From NCBI GenBank assembly GCA_002840535.1, contig PHBH01000032.1, positions 1-64,000 on the forward strand: a stretch of DNA of 64,000 bases. The letters are read 5' to 3'. The notes beneath the pieces are model-generated. The model was not told where the DNA came from. It saw only the letters and a program-made list of their open reading frames with translations, and searched no databases. Made by a program: the position numbers and the translations under genes. Below are positions 34,790-43,815 of the stretch, one piece after another. The stretch's first letter is position 1, and each line of letters starts with the position of its first letter. This DNA is from Deltaproteobacteria bacterium HGW-Deltaproteobacteria-15 (GTDB lineage: Bacteria; Desulfobacterota; DSM-4660; Desulfatiglandales; HGW-15).

Positions 34790-35965
34790 ATGAAGCGATA
34801 CCTGATCATTGGGAACGGAGTTGCGGGAACCACGGCAGCCGAGCAGATACGCAAGCTCGACAAGGAAGGAACGATAACCATGTTGACCGAGGAAGACCTG
34901 CCTTTCTATTACAGAATCAGGCTGCCTGAAGTCATCGCCGGAGATGTGCAGGAGGAAAAGCTTGTTGCCAGGAAAGAGACATGGTACGTGGATCAGGCAA
35001 TCGATCTGCGGCTCCGGACCAGGGTCGTCGGGGCGGAATCCGGAAAGAAGACGGTGACCAGCGAGAAGGGAGAAAAGTTTCCTTTTGATACACTTCTCAT
35101 AGCAACCGGCAGTTCCTGCTTTGTCCCGCCCATGAAGGGATCGGAGAAGAAGGGGGTTTTCACCCTTCGCTCCATCAGGGATGCCCGCGAGATCTCGGAT
35201 TGGGCGCGCAAAATCGAGAGCGTCGTCCTTATCGGAGGTGGTCTCCTGGGACTTGAGGCGGGGAAGGGACTTCGGAAACTGGGAAAGAACGTGACGGTAG
35301 TGGAGTTCTTCCCCAGGCTTCTCCCCCGCCAACTGGATGTTGAGGGTGCTGCCAGACTTCAGCGTATCATGGAGGATATGGGGTTTTCTTTTAGACTGGG
35401 CGCCAGGACACAGGAAATCACCGGAGAGGATCGGGTCAACGGGGTTTCGCTGGAGGGAGGGGAGATTCTGCCCTGCGGGATGGTGGTCATCTCCGCAGGC
35501 GTAAGGCCCAACCTGTCGCTGGCAAAGGAACTCGATCTCGGGCACGACAAGGGAATCAAGGTGGATGAACGCCTTTGCACAACTAACCCGGAGGTTTATG
35601 CTGCGGGCGATGTGGCGGAATTCAGAGGAATACCGTACGGCATCTGGCCGGCTGCCATGGAGCAGGGGAGGATAGCCGGCATCAACATGGCAGGCGGGAA
35701 TGCGGTCTACGGCGGGACCACCCCTGCGAGTACCTTGAAAGTGGTGGGTATCGATGTCGCCTCTGCAGGAGATATCGATCCGGAGGGCAAGTTCGAATCC
35801 AGGGTCGTTTCAAGTGGGAATCTGTACAAGAAAGCGGTCTTGGATCAGAACCGAATCATCGGCTGCATCATGCTGGGGGATACATCCAACTTCGGGAAGG
35901 CAGTAAAAGCCATAGCGGCGAAGGAGGATGCATCAGCGGTCGTGGATTCGATTCTGGGAGGGTGA
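34790..35965 (+). CDS. NAD(P)H-dependent FAD oxidoreductase, probably NADH:rubredoxin reductase
   Basis: A 391-residue two-dinucleotide-fold flavoprotein. The FAD motif is LIIGNGVAGTTAAEQIRK at the N-terminus, the NAD(P)H motif is VVLIGGGLLGLEAGKGLRK near residue 145, and the second FAD motif is VYAAGDVAEF. It is most like NADH:rubredoxin oxidoreductases and the FAD domain of nitrite reductases. Given the rubredoxins, flavodiiron protein and rubrerythrins nearby, it probably charges rubredoxin from NADH (inference). ATG 34790 has AAAGGAGA upstream. The longer frame to 34670 runs through a repeat arm. Confidence 0.88.
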   Translation: MKRYLIIGNGVAGTTAAEQIRKLDKEGTITMLTEEDLPFYYRIRLPEVIAGDVQEEKLVARKETWYVDQAIDLRLRTRVVGAESGKKTVTSEKGEKFPFDTLLIATGSSCFVPPMKGSEKKGVFTLRSIRDAREISDWARKIESVVLIGGGLLGLEAGKGLRKLGKNVTVVEFFPRLLPRQLDVEGAARLQRIMEDMGFSFRLGARTQEITGEDRVNGVSLEGGEILPCGMVVISAGVRPNLSLAKELDLGHDKGIKVDERLCTTNPEVYAAGDVAEFRGIPYGIWPAAMEQGRIAGINMAGGNAVYGGTTPASTLKVVGIDVASAGDIDPEGKFESRVVSSGNLYKKAVLDQNRIIGCIMLGDTSNFGKAVKAIAAKEDASAVVDSILGG

Positions 35966-36031
35966 AGAGAAGAGTAGACAGGATAACAGGATCAACAGGA
36001 TTTGTGGAACGACAGGAGTACTCTGTTCGTC

Positions 36032-36051
36032 ATTCCCGCGCAGGCGGGAAT
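36032..36051. repeat. dRS3-like palindrome
   Basis: ATTCCCGC and GCGGGAAT around the loop GCAG, the same hairpin as at 13129-13148. It lies between convergent genes. Confidence 0.7.
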
Positions 36052-36108
36052 CCAGAATTCGTTTTGGTACGTCATTGATTCATGTCCTTCGTGGTGAAAG
36101 AAGGGTCT

Positions 36109-37029
36109 TCAATCCTGCGTCTTCCCCCTGCTCTCATTCAGGGCGACGCGCAGCGGCGGGGAGGCCCCTTCCTTGTCGCTGCCCATGTACAGTGTCAGAT
36201 GGGGGTAAGGAATCTCAATTCCGAGCTCGTCGAACTTTTTCTTGAGCCTCCGATTGAACTCGCGGCCTATTCTCCATTGTTTGATGGGCTTTGTGGTTGT
36301 CCTCGCCTTTATGATCACGGCGGAATCCGCGAACTGGTCCACACCCATCACCTCCAGCGGTTGGAGTATGTCATCCTTGAACTCGGGATCGTTTCTCAAC
36401 CCCTCGTCTATGAGTTTGATCACCTCCATCACCTCATCCACGTCCTCGCGATAAGCCACTCCGATGTTGAACACATATCGAGAGTAGTCCTTGGTCATGT
36501 TGGTGACCGTATCGATCTGGCCGTTGCGCACATAATGGACGTTTCCGTTAAGGTCGCGGAGAATAGTCATGCGCAGGTTGATCTCCTCCACCAATCCCCC
36601 TTTGCCTCCTACTTCAACCACATCCCCGACGCGGAACTGATCTTCAAGAAGGATGAAGAAGCCGCTCAGCCAATCCTTGACAAGACTTTGTGCGCCGAAG
36701 CCGATCGCCAACCCCAGAACGCCCGCGCCCGCAAGGATCGGTCCGATGTCCACCCTCATCTCTCCTAAAATCATCATCGCCGCAATCAGCGCAATGGCTA
36801 TGACGGACACATAGCGAACGAATGCGCCGAGCGTATTGGCGCGCTTTTTCAATTCTTCGTCTTGCGGCCGCAAGGTTAGCGACACGATCTTTGCGGAAAA
36901 AAGCTTCGCCGCCTTTATCGCGATCAATGCAAGGACCGCAATAAAAAGTATACGAATGCCGCTCGTCAGCAGCCAGTCCACTGCTATCTGAAAATAGTCG
37001 CTGAACAAGGAAAGTGTAATCTTATCCAT
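36109..37029 (-). CDS. MscS-family mechanosensitive channel
   Basis: A 306-residue inner-membrane channel that releases solutes on osmotic down-shock. Three N-terminal helices are predicted, the third being the glycine/alanine-rich pore helix GAGVLGLAIGFGAQSLVKDWLSG. The beta domain follows (FRVGDVVEVGGKGGLVEEINLR), then the C-terminal alpha/beta domain ending PHLTLYMGS. ATG 37029 has GGAG at good spacing; a TTG 20 codons earlier is possible. It begins 92 bases after the Hsp70-like gene ends. Confidence 0.93.
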   Translation of the reverse strand: MDKITLSLFSDYFQIAVDWLLTSGIRILFIAVLALIAIKAAKLFSAKIVSLTLRPQDEELKKRANTLGAFVRYVSVIAIALIAAMMILGEMRVDIGPILAGAGVLGLAIGFGAQSLVKDWLSGFFILLEDQFRVGDVVEVGGKGGLVEEINLRMTILRDLNGNVHYVRNGQIDTVTNMTKDYSRYVFNIGVAYREDVDEVMEVIKLIDEGLRNDPEFKDDILQPLEVMGVDQFADSAVIIKARTTTKPIKQWRIGREFNRRLKKKFDELGIEIPYPHLTLYMGSDKEGASPPLRVALNESRGKTQD

Positions 37030-37121
37030 GAGGCTCCAAAAACTTGTGCTGAAGTATGGTGAGCGATTCTGATCCTGTGTTTGCTGCAAAATCGCAGCGA
37101 ATGCCCGCTGAGCGTACCTGC

Positions 37122-38672
37122 TCAGTTCCTTGTTCCGAGCCCCAGGTCGAAAACCTTACGGTATCCGGCGGTACGGTTTTCGATGGCAACGCGGATCCTG
37201 CCGTCCGGTTCGTAGGAATAGGTTTCGGTAACCTCCTGGGAAAGGAGGTCCGGCCGGCTCTCTACAGGAATGCGGGACAGGTCCTTTCGGTCGCTTAGAA
37301 AAGGATCGTACGGGAAAAAGGTCTCCTTCCGGAACGCGATATCTCCCACGGGTTCACCGAGAGATCCAACGGAACTGCACTCCATGTATCGAAAATGGCC
37401 GATGTTGTGGGCAGGCCGATAGGTCCTGGTCGCCTCCATGGTTCCCGTATCCGAGTCCAACTGTCTGTCCTTGATGAAGATGGAATCGAAAACCTTATCT
37501 TTTCCCTGTTCCTGCTCTCGCCAAACCCCGAAATGGCGGGATATGCTTTCTCGCATGCTGATCCTGGCCTCCGGGTCGGCCGCAATGGCCAATCCAATGG
37601 CGGTGGCGGCATGCGGGAAGGGCGACACCTTCACCTTGCTGCCGTATGCCTCCCGTATTTTCCGGGCTACCGGAGGAAAGGAGACGGAGCCGCCCACCAG
37701 ATAGATCGCAGCCAGGCTCCTAGGATCATCCATGTCGACCGAAAGAGTCCGGAGAGTTGAGAGCACCTCCTCCAGTTTCTCTATGGATTGCCGGACCAGG
37801 CCATCACAACGCGCATAGAGCTCGCGTGTTTCGATCACTACCGGATTCCCTTCCCATGCGCCGGGGCCCGGGTCCACAACCATTTTCCTCGTGTTTGCCT
37901 TCAGCCCTTCCTTTCTCTCACGGCATTCCTCCAGGAGCCGCGCCTCGTCGCTCGGTGTCAGCCCGTCTCTCGATCGGCCGAGCGCCTCGAGTGCCATATC
38001 GAGAATCACTTCGTCAAAATCGTCCCCGCCGAGTCTCCCGATCCCCTCATGTCCGATAACCTCAAAGTTTCTGCCGGCGAGCGCCACGGCAGAGGTGTCG
38101 AAAGTCCCCCCGCCGAGGTCATAGACAACCATGTATTTCTTTGGGCTTTTCGGTCCAAGGTTGCTGAGGTAACGATGGGCGAATTCCACGGCCGCGGCGG
38201 ATGGTTCATTCATGGCCCCAATCACGGCAAAGCCCGCTCTGCGGAAGGCCTCCAGCGTGAGAAAGCGCTGGTTGCTTCCGGCATTTGCCGGGGTCGCCAC
38301 CATAGCTTCGACCCTGGCGCCTTTCCTGAAAAGAAGATTTCCGTTCCGCTTCAGCATCTGCATGACATGGCGCAGGAAAAGACTCAGGAGATCGAGCAGG
38401 GGGATGTGAAAATCCGGCGATATCTCCACAATCGCCTCCGGGTTGAGCTGCTGGGCCAGCCGTTTCACTGATCTGAGCACATGAACACCGGGATCATTGA
38501 GCATTTCCGCTGCTTCCCAGCCGAAGAAGATGGAGTCACCTTTTGCAGCCACAAGGCTTGGGATGTATTCCTTCTGCTCGCCTTTCCAGGAAAAGGTGCA
38601 TATGGGATAGTTGCCGTTTTCAGCGGCTGCCGCCACCGTGCGTGTAGTCCCGAAATCAATTCCTAATCGCAT
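37122..38672 (-). CDS. Hsp70-like ATPase with unusual C-terminus
   Basis: A 516-residue DnaK-type protein. The ATPase domain (about 1-380) has the phosphate loops GIDFGTTRTVAAAAE and VYDLGGGTFDTSAV and the adenosine motif IYLVGGSVSFPPVARKI. The last 130 residues do not resemble the usual substrate-binding domain and lid of DnaK, so this is a specialised member like the HscC or YegD types. It lacks nearby dnaJ or grpE. Two zinc-ribbon/SPFH genes lie upstream on the same strand, hinting at a shared membrane- or protein-stress job. The ribosome site is distant (GGAGG, 13 bases). Confidence 0.87.
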   Translation of the reverse strand: MRLGIDFGTTRTVAAAAENGNYPICTFSWKGEQKEYIPSLVAAKGDSIFFGWEAAEMLNDPGVHVLRSVKRLAQQLNPEAIVEISPDFHIPLLDLLSLFLRHVMQMLKRNGNLLFRKGARVEAMVATPANAGSNQRFLTLEAFRRAGFAVIGAMNEPSAAAVEFAHRYLSNLGPKSPKKYMVVYDLGGGTFDTSAVALAGRNFEVIGHEGIGRLGGDDFDEVILDMALEALGRSRDGLTPSDEARLLEECRERKEGLKANTRKMVVDPGPGAWEGNPVVIETRELYARCDGLVRQSIEKLEEVLSTLRTLSVDMDDPRSLAAIYLVGGSVSFPPVARKIREAYGSKVKVSPFPHAATAIGLAIAADPEARISMRESISRHFGVWREQEQGKDKVFDSIFIKDRQLDSDTGTMEATRTYRPAHNIGHFRYMECSSVGSLGEPVGDIAFRKETFFPYDPFLSDRKDLSRIPVESRPDLLSQEVTETYSYEPDGRIRVAIENRTAGYRKVFDLGLGTRN

Positions 38673-38905
38673 AAGGCAAAAGACCTCCCCTGTGATAAAT
38701 AGTTTCGATACGGGGATGGAATTGTCAAGAGATTAGTCGGTAGTGTGTCTCTCGCCCGCTATCGCTAGAGAGCGCAGAGCACGAATAGTGAGAATGACCG
38801 GCAGGGCATAGCGCGCCCCCATCAATTCGGAATGAGAGAGGCTTGCGCATACGTCAATCCCTATACATCAAAGAAGTATAGAGAGCACAGAGAAGACGAG
38901 TTGTT

Positions 38906-38934
38906 TTTTCATTGCCGTCCTCCGGCAATGAAAA
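38906..38934. repeat. Nested palindromic intergenic element, copy 3 (inner hairpin)
   Basis: A perfect 12-base stem, TTTTCATTGCCG and CGGCAATGAAAA, around TCCTC. The flanks (GTATAGAGAGCACAGAGAAGACG from 38877 and CTCTGCGACCTCTGTGAGAG to 38968) form the outer imperfect arms. The 297-base gap before it contains TCTCTCGCCCGCT-like sequence related to the 57.6 kb repeat, and no gene. Confidence 0.7.
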
Positions 38935-38969
38935 TACAAAAGTCTTTTCTCTGCGACCTCTGTGAGAGA

Positions 38970-40208
38970 TCACAAATTTTTTGCGTATCTCAGCAGGTGC
39001 TTGTTGATCCTGAGTTGAAAATGAGGGTGGGAGAGATCTGTGCCGCTCTCGTGAAAAGGGATGTAGACCAGCACGGCTTTCTTCGGTTTGACTGCGATCT
39101 CTTTCAGCCTTGGCAGCATGGTTTGTTGCGGCTTTATGAAACTTGCAAGATTGATTTTGAGCCCCTCCGATGCCTCCGCAATGGAAAGAGTAACAGGGTG
39201 AAGGATTCCGTTCGGCACTCCCTTCACGAGCCTGGTTTGAGGTTGCGACAGGGTAAGAGTGCGCGCAAAGCGCAGAAAACTCTCGGGCCGGACCTTGAAT
39301 GCAGGAGACCAGAAATGGAAGGGGAGATTCTCCCATTCCTTGCGGATCACCTTTGGGAGATTGGCGTTCGTTACCAGATCCGCATAAGAGCGCAGAAGAA
39401 TGCCGGAGGTATCTGCTTCGACACGGTAGAAAGGAAGAAAGACACAGTCCTTGTCGGATTCCGGTAAGTGGGCGACTCGAATCGGTTCAAATTTGCCGTT
39501 CCCCGCTTGATACAAGGTGCGGCAGTTTCGGCAATGGAGCACCAGGGAATCCCGCTCTCCCTCCAGGTCCCAGTTGCACCGGGGGCAGAGGGCCGGAATG
39601 AACCGGATTTCCATGTCGGGATGTGAATCAGTGTGGGATTCGATCTTGAAGTCCTCTGGAAGCACATCGGAGACAGGGCGGTTGAGTACTGCATCGTGGA
39701 CACGGGAGCGGATGTAGAAGGGGGCGTAGATGATGCTCGGTGTTTCGCCGATCAGAGCATGCTCGAAGACTGAATCGGCGATGCCCGTCAGAAAAGATCC
39801 CTTCACCGTTGTCTTCAGTTCATCTGCGGCCATGTCCCGCTTCAGGAACCGGCCCTCTGCTTCGGGGGGGACGAAGCGAAGCTTCATTGTCTGGCTGCGA
39901 AGACCCAGAGACACCGGAAAATGGGGAGAAGTTGCAGCCTGGCGGCTCACATCCACAATCCTGTGCTTAATGCCGGTCTGCATACTCCAGAAAAGAATGC
40001 CTTTCAGCCGCCAGTAAGGCAGATAGACCGGTTCCTCCTCTCCCTTCGGGGCGTGAGGGAGCAAGTAATGAAAGAAGCCTTTATGGGTGAGGAAAGACTT
40101 TACCCGGCAGAAAGTGCAGGTGAAGAGTCGATCGGTCTCCTCGAGAGTTGCGGGCGCCCCGCATTGAGGACACTGGTGTTCGATCAGGATCTTGGTTGCT
40201 TGCGCCAT
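38970..40208 (-). CDS. Zinc-ribbon protein of unknown function
   Basis: A 412-residue protein without signal peptide or membrane helix. The N-terminal ribbon has CPQC and CTFC (about residues 13-34), and a central pair of CPRC and CRNC is near residues 209-232. Repeated phrases VYLPYWRLKG, IYAPFYIRSR, VFLPFYRVEA and VLVYIPFHE suggest a repeated strand unit. The layout recalls YdjG-like zinc-ribbon proteins that sit beside SPFH proteins in Bacillus, but this is tentative. No good ribosome site is seen at ATG 40208. It lies between the SPFH and Hsp70-like genes, on the same strand. Confidence 0.72.
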   Translation of the reverse strand: MAQATKILIEHQCPQCGAPATLEETDRLFTCTFCRVKSFLTHKGFFHYLLPHAPKGEEEPVYLPYWRLKGILFWSMQTGIKHRIVDVSRQAATSPHFPVSLGLRSQTMKLRFVPPEAEGRFLKRDMAADELKTTVKGSFLTGIADSVFEHALIGETPSIIYAPFYIRSRVHDAVLNRPVSDVLPEDFKIESHTDSHPDMEIRFIPALCPRCNWDLEGERDSLVLHCRNCRTLYQAGNGKFEPIRVAHLPESDKDCVFLPFYRVEADTSGILLRSYADLVTNANLPKVIRKEWENLPFHFWSPAFKVRPESFLRFARTLTLSQPQTRLVKGVPNGILHPVTLSIAEASEGLKINLASFIKPQQTMLPRLKEIAVKPKKAVLVYIPFHESGTDLSHPHFQLRINKHLLRYAKNL

Positions 40209-40270
40209 GTGAGAGGCTTTATCCGGGTTGTGCCGATAAAGATGTCGTGCTGTTCACGTAAACCCGTCTT

Positions 40271-40367
40271 CACCGCAGAGGCGCACAGAGAACGCAGAGA
40301 TTCATGACTTTTTCAATGCCGGGATACCGGCATTGAAAAAAACGTCTCCCTCCGCGCCTCTGCGGTG
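40271..40367. repeat. Nested palindromic intergenic element, copy 4 (perfect)
   Basis: The clearest copy. Outer 14-base arms CACCGCAGAGGCGC (40271-40284) and GCGCCTCTGCGGTG (40354-40367) are perfect, and so are inner 14-base arms TTTTTCAATGCCGG (40309-40322) and CCGGCATTGAAAAA (40327-40340) around GATA. Confidence 0.9.
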
Positions 40368-40385
40368 ATCCCATTCCAGTGCGTC

Positions 40386-41516
40386 TCAGCTCCCCAACTT
40401 CTCCCCGCACTCATTGCAGTAGAGCGATTCCGGCAGGTTCTCCGCTCCGCATTGGGCGCAGATCGCGGGCTTTGGTTTTTCGGTCGCAGCCTGGCCGCAG
40501 CGAGAGCAGAACCGTGCACCCGGAGCCAGGTTCTTGCCGCATTTAGGGCATTGCTGAAAGACAACCTGCTGATGACCGCACTGGGGGCAGAATCGGGCAT
40601 TGGCCGCAACAGCGCTCCGGCATTCCGGGCAGAAAGCCGGCTCTTGGGATGGTCCCTCTCCGGCCTTGGCGCCCGTGAAATACTGGGCGAACATGGCAGG
40701 CATCATGAACCCCATGCCCATGCCCATACCGTTGGCCGCTCCACCCTCGGCTCCTGCCGCTTTCTCCATTGCCATGGCCGCCTTCATCTGCATCAATTTG
40801 TTCATGTCCTGGAATACGCCCATGCGGGCGCGGTCATCGATAGCCTGCTGCACCTCGGGCGGAGGAGTAATCGCGTTGACATAGATATGGGTAAGAGCCA
40901 GGCCGAAGTGGCTGAAATCCTGCTGCAGCCTCTTCTGAAGGGCGTCGGAAAGCTCGTCATATTTTGAAGGGAGGTTCAAAATGGAGTCGATGGTGTGACC
41001 CATGTAATCGTTGAACCTGGACACGATCACCTTGTTCAGGTAGTCCTCGACCTCCTCGGTCGTGAACATCCCCTGCGTGCCGACTAGGCTGTTGATGAAG
41101 AGCACAGGCTGCACGACCTGAAGATTGAAGACACCGAATGCTCTAAGGCGAATCAGACCGAGTTCGCTGTCCTTGAAGGCCACCGGGTCGCGTGTGCCCC
41201 ATTTGAGATTGGTGAAGACCTTCAGATTTACCAGGTACACTTCAGCCCTGAGGGGGCTGTTCATGGCCCAGGGGAGGCTGGCGATCTTGGTCAGGATCGG
41301 GATATTTGCCGTTTTGAGGGTGTGCCTTCCGGGGCCGAAGGCTTCCACGGCCTTGCCCTGATAGAAGAAGACGGCAGCCTGGCTTTCCCTGACAGTGAGC
41401 TGGGCGCCGAACTTGATCTCCCCCGAGCCCTTCTCCGGAATGCGGTGAACCAGTTCCCTGCCTGTTTCGTCGAACCACTCGATGATTTCCAGGAATATGA
41501 GATTATCCTTGCCCAT
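40386..41516 (-). CDS. SPFH-domain protein with C-terminal zinc ribbons
   Basis: A 376-residue protein of the YdjI-type 'virion core' SPFH family. The SPFH-like domain covers about residues 30-250 (QLTVRESQAAVFFYQGKAVEAFGPG and FGVFNLQVVQPVLF). A Met/Gly-rich linker (about 268-285) leads to three zinc-ribbon modules with CPEC/CPQC, CPKC/CSRC and CAQC/CNEC. In Bacillus, the YdjI relative forms an operon with a PspA protein and acts in the membrane-stress response. The ATG has a good site (GAGGAGG). Confidence 0.88.
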   Translation of the reverse strand: MGKDNLIFLEIIEWFDETGRELVHRIPEKGSGEIKFGAQLTVRESQAAVFFYQGKAVEAFGPGRHTLKTANIPILTKIASLPWAMNSPLRAEVYLVNLKVFTNLKWGTRDPVAFKDSELGLIRLRAFGVFNLQVVQPVLFINSLVGTQGMFTTEEVEDYLNKVIVSRFNDYMGHTIDSILNLPSKYDELSDALQKRLQQDFSHFGLALTHIYVNAITPPPEVQQAIDDRARMGVFQDMNKLMQMKAAMAMEKAAGAEGGAANGMGMGMGFMMPAMFAQYFTGAKAGEGPSQEPAFCPECRSAVAANARFCPQCGHQQVVFQQCPKCGKNLAPGARFCSRCGQAATEKPKPAICAQCGAENLPESLYCNECGEKLGS

Positions 41517-41566
41517 CCGAAAGCCTCCTCAAAAAATTGTGACCGGGTGATGCATATCCCTACTCA

Positions 41567-42085
41567 TCACTTCTTGGCATCGTACAGACGGATGATCTTG
41601 TCGGTAATGTCGATCGCATCGTCGGCTGCGACAACCAACCGCTTTTCAAGAACAACCGTGAGCTTTTCCTTTTTCAAATACTCCGTCACAACTCCGCTGA
41701 TCTCGCCGAGAATCTTTCGTGCAAGCTCAGCATCCTTCTTTCTGAAATCCTCCTCCAGATCGCTTTTGAGCCGGCCCAGTTCCTTGATTTCCTTTTCAAG
41801 TTTCCCTGCCTTTTCCTGTCTGTCGGCAGCGGTCATGCTCTGTCCTTCCTTTTTCAACTCTTCTTCCAGTTTTCGTGCCTGATCCTCTTCAGACTTGTAC
41901 TGCGCTCTTTTCCCTTCCAGGTCCTTCATAAGGATATCTCGCGCCTTCTTGGCAGCGCCGGACTCCCGCAGGATCTTTTGGTAATCGATCATACCGATCT
42001 TGACGGTCTGGGCGAAAGCCGGTCCTGCAGGAAGTGTGAGCAAAAACCCGGCGATAATCCCTACCAGCAAACTATTTCTTTTCAC
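41567..42085 (-). CDS. Skp/OmpH-like periplasmic chaperone
   Basis: A 172-residue periplasmic protein that should hold outer-membrane proteins during transit. A signal peptide (KRNSLLVGIIAGFLLTLPAGPAFA) ends at about residue 25. The mature start TVKIGMIDYQKIL is typical of Skp, followed by a long charged coiled coil and the C-terminal strand EKLTVVLEKRLVV. The start is GTG 42085 with GGAGG seven bases upstream. Using the longer frame (to 42136) would bury the signal peptide. Confidence 0.9.
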   Translation of the reverse strand: MKRNSLLVGIIAGFLLTLPAGPAFAQTVKIGMIDYQKILRESGAAKKARDILMKDLEGKRAQYKSEEDQARKLEEELKKEGQSMTAADRQEKAGKLEKEIKELGRLKSDLEEDFRKKDAELARKILGEISGVVTEYLKKEKLTVVLEKRLVVAADDAIDITDKIIRLYDAKK

Positions 42086-42267
42086 TTGGGTCCTCCTTCG
42101 GTGAAATTCACAGGCAAAGCGGACTGCGATTTTCATCAGACCGCGAGTGCGGTTCAGAAGGTTAACAAAAACAGGGGCGGCTTGAAAAGCAAAAAGCGGG
42201 GCTGCAAAAAATGCAACCCTTTGGCATTCTGGCGCTCAGCATTCTTAAAAGGGGGAGGACCCGCAGT

Positions 42268-43581
42268 CTACAGGGTAGAATCGGCGCCATGGCAGTTGGA
42301 TTCCCATTGTCTGGATCGTTTTACCCAGAAGAGGGGCACGGGATCCCTTACGTTCTTCAGTTGCCTTTCACCCAGAGGCTCACATTCGAAATCCCCCTGC
42401 ACATACCGGTATGTCCCGGGACCGATGTACAGACGTGTGGATCCGGATTCCTCGCCGATTCTCGCAGCGATCACTGTTACGGTCCCTGATGCAGTGTAGG
42501 TCCATCGTTCTCCGGCAAGACTTTTCATTTTGGTTGAACCCACCCATGCCTGGCCGGAATTGATCCCGAGGTGCAGATCCACTTTGCCCCATGGATAGGG
42601 ACAGGTCTGATTCAACACTTCATTCTCCTTGATGATTTCCAGAGCCGCGAGAACTGCTTCCTTGGCGTGTATGCCCTCCTTTTCTCTGAAAATCACCATC
42701 AAACCGTCTCCTGCCACCTCGTTCACCTCTCCTCCATGACGCCTCACGCACTCGAGATACTTCGAGAAATGGCATTCCACCATGTCGTTGACGACCATCT
42801 GATCGAATCCCTGGGTGATGGATGAGAAGCCTTGGATATCGATGAAGAGGATAGTTACATCCGCCGGCTCTTTTTCCATGCTCAGCCTGTCCGGATCCTG
42901 CTCGACCAGCTTGGCCACAGATGAAGGTACGAATTTCGTGAGCTGGCTCTTGATCTTCTCAAGGGTCTCGAGATGGAGAAGGCTTTCCCTCAGTTTCTGC
43001 GAATACTCCTTGACCTCTTCAAACAGCCTCGAGTTCTCCAATGCCACCGATACATACTGGGCCATTGCTCTCAGGATATCCAGGTCGTCATCGGAAAAGT
43101 CGCTGCTGTCACGGTTAAGCGCCTGGAGCGCGCCGATGCACTCCTTGCGGCGGTTGAAGAGGGGAACGCAGAGGATTTTTCTTGTCTGGAACCCTGACAG
43201 CTTGTCAATCTCCGTGCAGAACCTGGGATCCTCATAGGCATTGTTGATGATCACGGGCAGGCTGTTCTTGAAAACCCATCCGACTATCCCCTGATCCGCG
43301 GGGATGCGGATCTTGTCCCTTCCCATGCCGGTCGCAACCAGAGACCACAGCTCCTCTTTCTTTTCATCATAGAGAAAAACCGTGCTCCTTGTCGACCCGA
43401 GCACCTGGTTTGTCTGATCCATGATCAACTCGAACAGGGGCCCCAGGTTTATTTCCGAGGTGATAATCTGCCCCACCTGAAAAAGGATTGCATGTTTTCG
43501 AATCTTCTCTCTGATCAGGGCGTCTTCCTTTCTCCTGATGATGGTCCTCGCCTCTTTTTTTCCGGATCGCAGCCCGTTCAT
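42268..43581 (-). CDS. GAF-domain adenylate/guanylate cyclase
   Basis: A 437-residue soluble class III nucleotide cyclase. The GAF domain covers about residues 45-200 (RSTVFLYDEKKEELWSLVATG), followed by a helical linker and a cyclase catalytic domain (about 235-425). Metal-binding residues are in VTILFIDIQGFSS and in VNEVAGDGLMVIF; the transition-state region INSGQAWVGSTK follows. Whether it makes cAMP or cGMP cannot be told. The ATG follows GGGAGGGA. It is next to the giant FecR-domain protein on the same strand. Confidence 0.9.
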   Translation of the reverse strand: MNGLRSGKKEARTIIRRKEDALIREKIRKHAILFQVGQIITSEINLGPLFELIMDQTNQVLGSTRSTVFLYDEKKEELWSLVATGMGRDKIRIPADQGIVGWVFKNSLPVIINNAYEDPRFCTEIDKLSGFQTRKILCVPLFNRRKECIGALQALNRDSSDFSDDDLDILRAMAQYVSVALENSRLFEEVKEYSQKLRESLLHLETLEKIKSQLTKFVPSSVAKLVEQDPDRLSMEKEPADVTILFIDIQGFSSITQGFDQMVVNDMVECHFSKYLECVRRHGGEVNEVAGDGLMVIFREKEGIHAKEAVLAALEIIKENEVLNQTCPYPWGKVDLHLGINSGQAWVGSTKMKSLAGERWTYTASGTVTVIAARIGEESGSTRLYIGPGTYRYVQGDFECEPLGERQLKNVRDPVPLFWVKRSRQWESNCHGADSTL

Positions 43582-43704
43582 AGCGGTTCCCTCCCAGATC
43601 AGCGTGGATGTTCCTGAAGATCAGCTTGAAAACACCTCTTCTGAGATCGTGTATTCTGAAGATGAGAGATTGCTGGTGCCGTGTAACCGAAATATACCAC
43701 ACCA

Positions 43705-43774
43705 TGTCATTTCGAACGGAGTGAGAAATCTTGCTCTTGGAAAGGTAAGATCATTCCCTCCGGTCGAGATGACA
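43705..43774. repeat. GTCATTTCGAAC-type palindromic repeat
   Basis: Outer arms TGTCATTTCGAACGG and the inverted CCGGTCGAGATGACA, with GTGAGAAATCTTG inside. It is the same general type as the repeat at 21430-21528 and lies in the 234-base gap downstream of the FecR-domain gene. Confidence 0.7.
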
Positions 43775-43815
43775 ACCTGCTTGCGTTAAACGACACTTGA
43801 GGAAGTGAATGCTGG

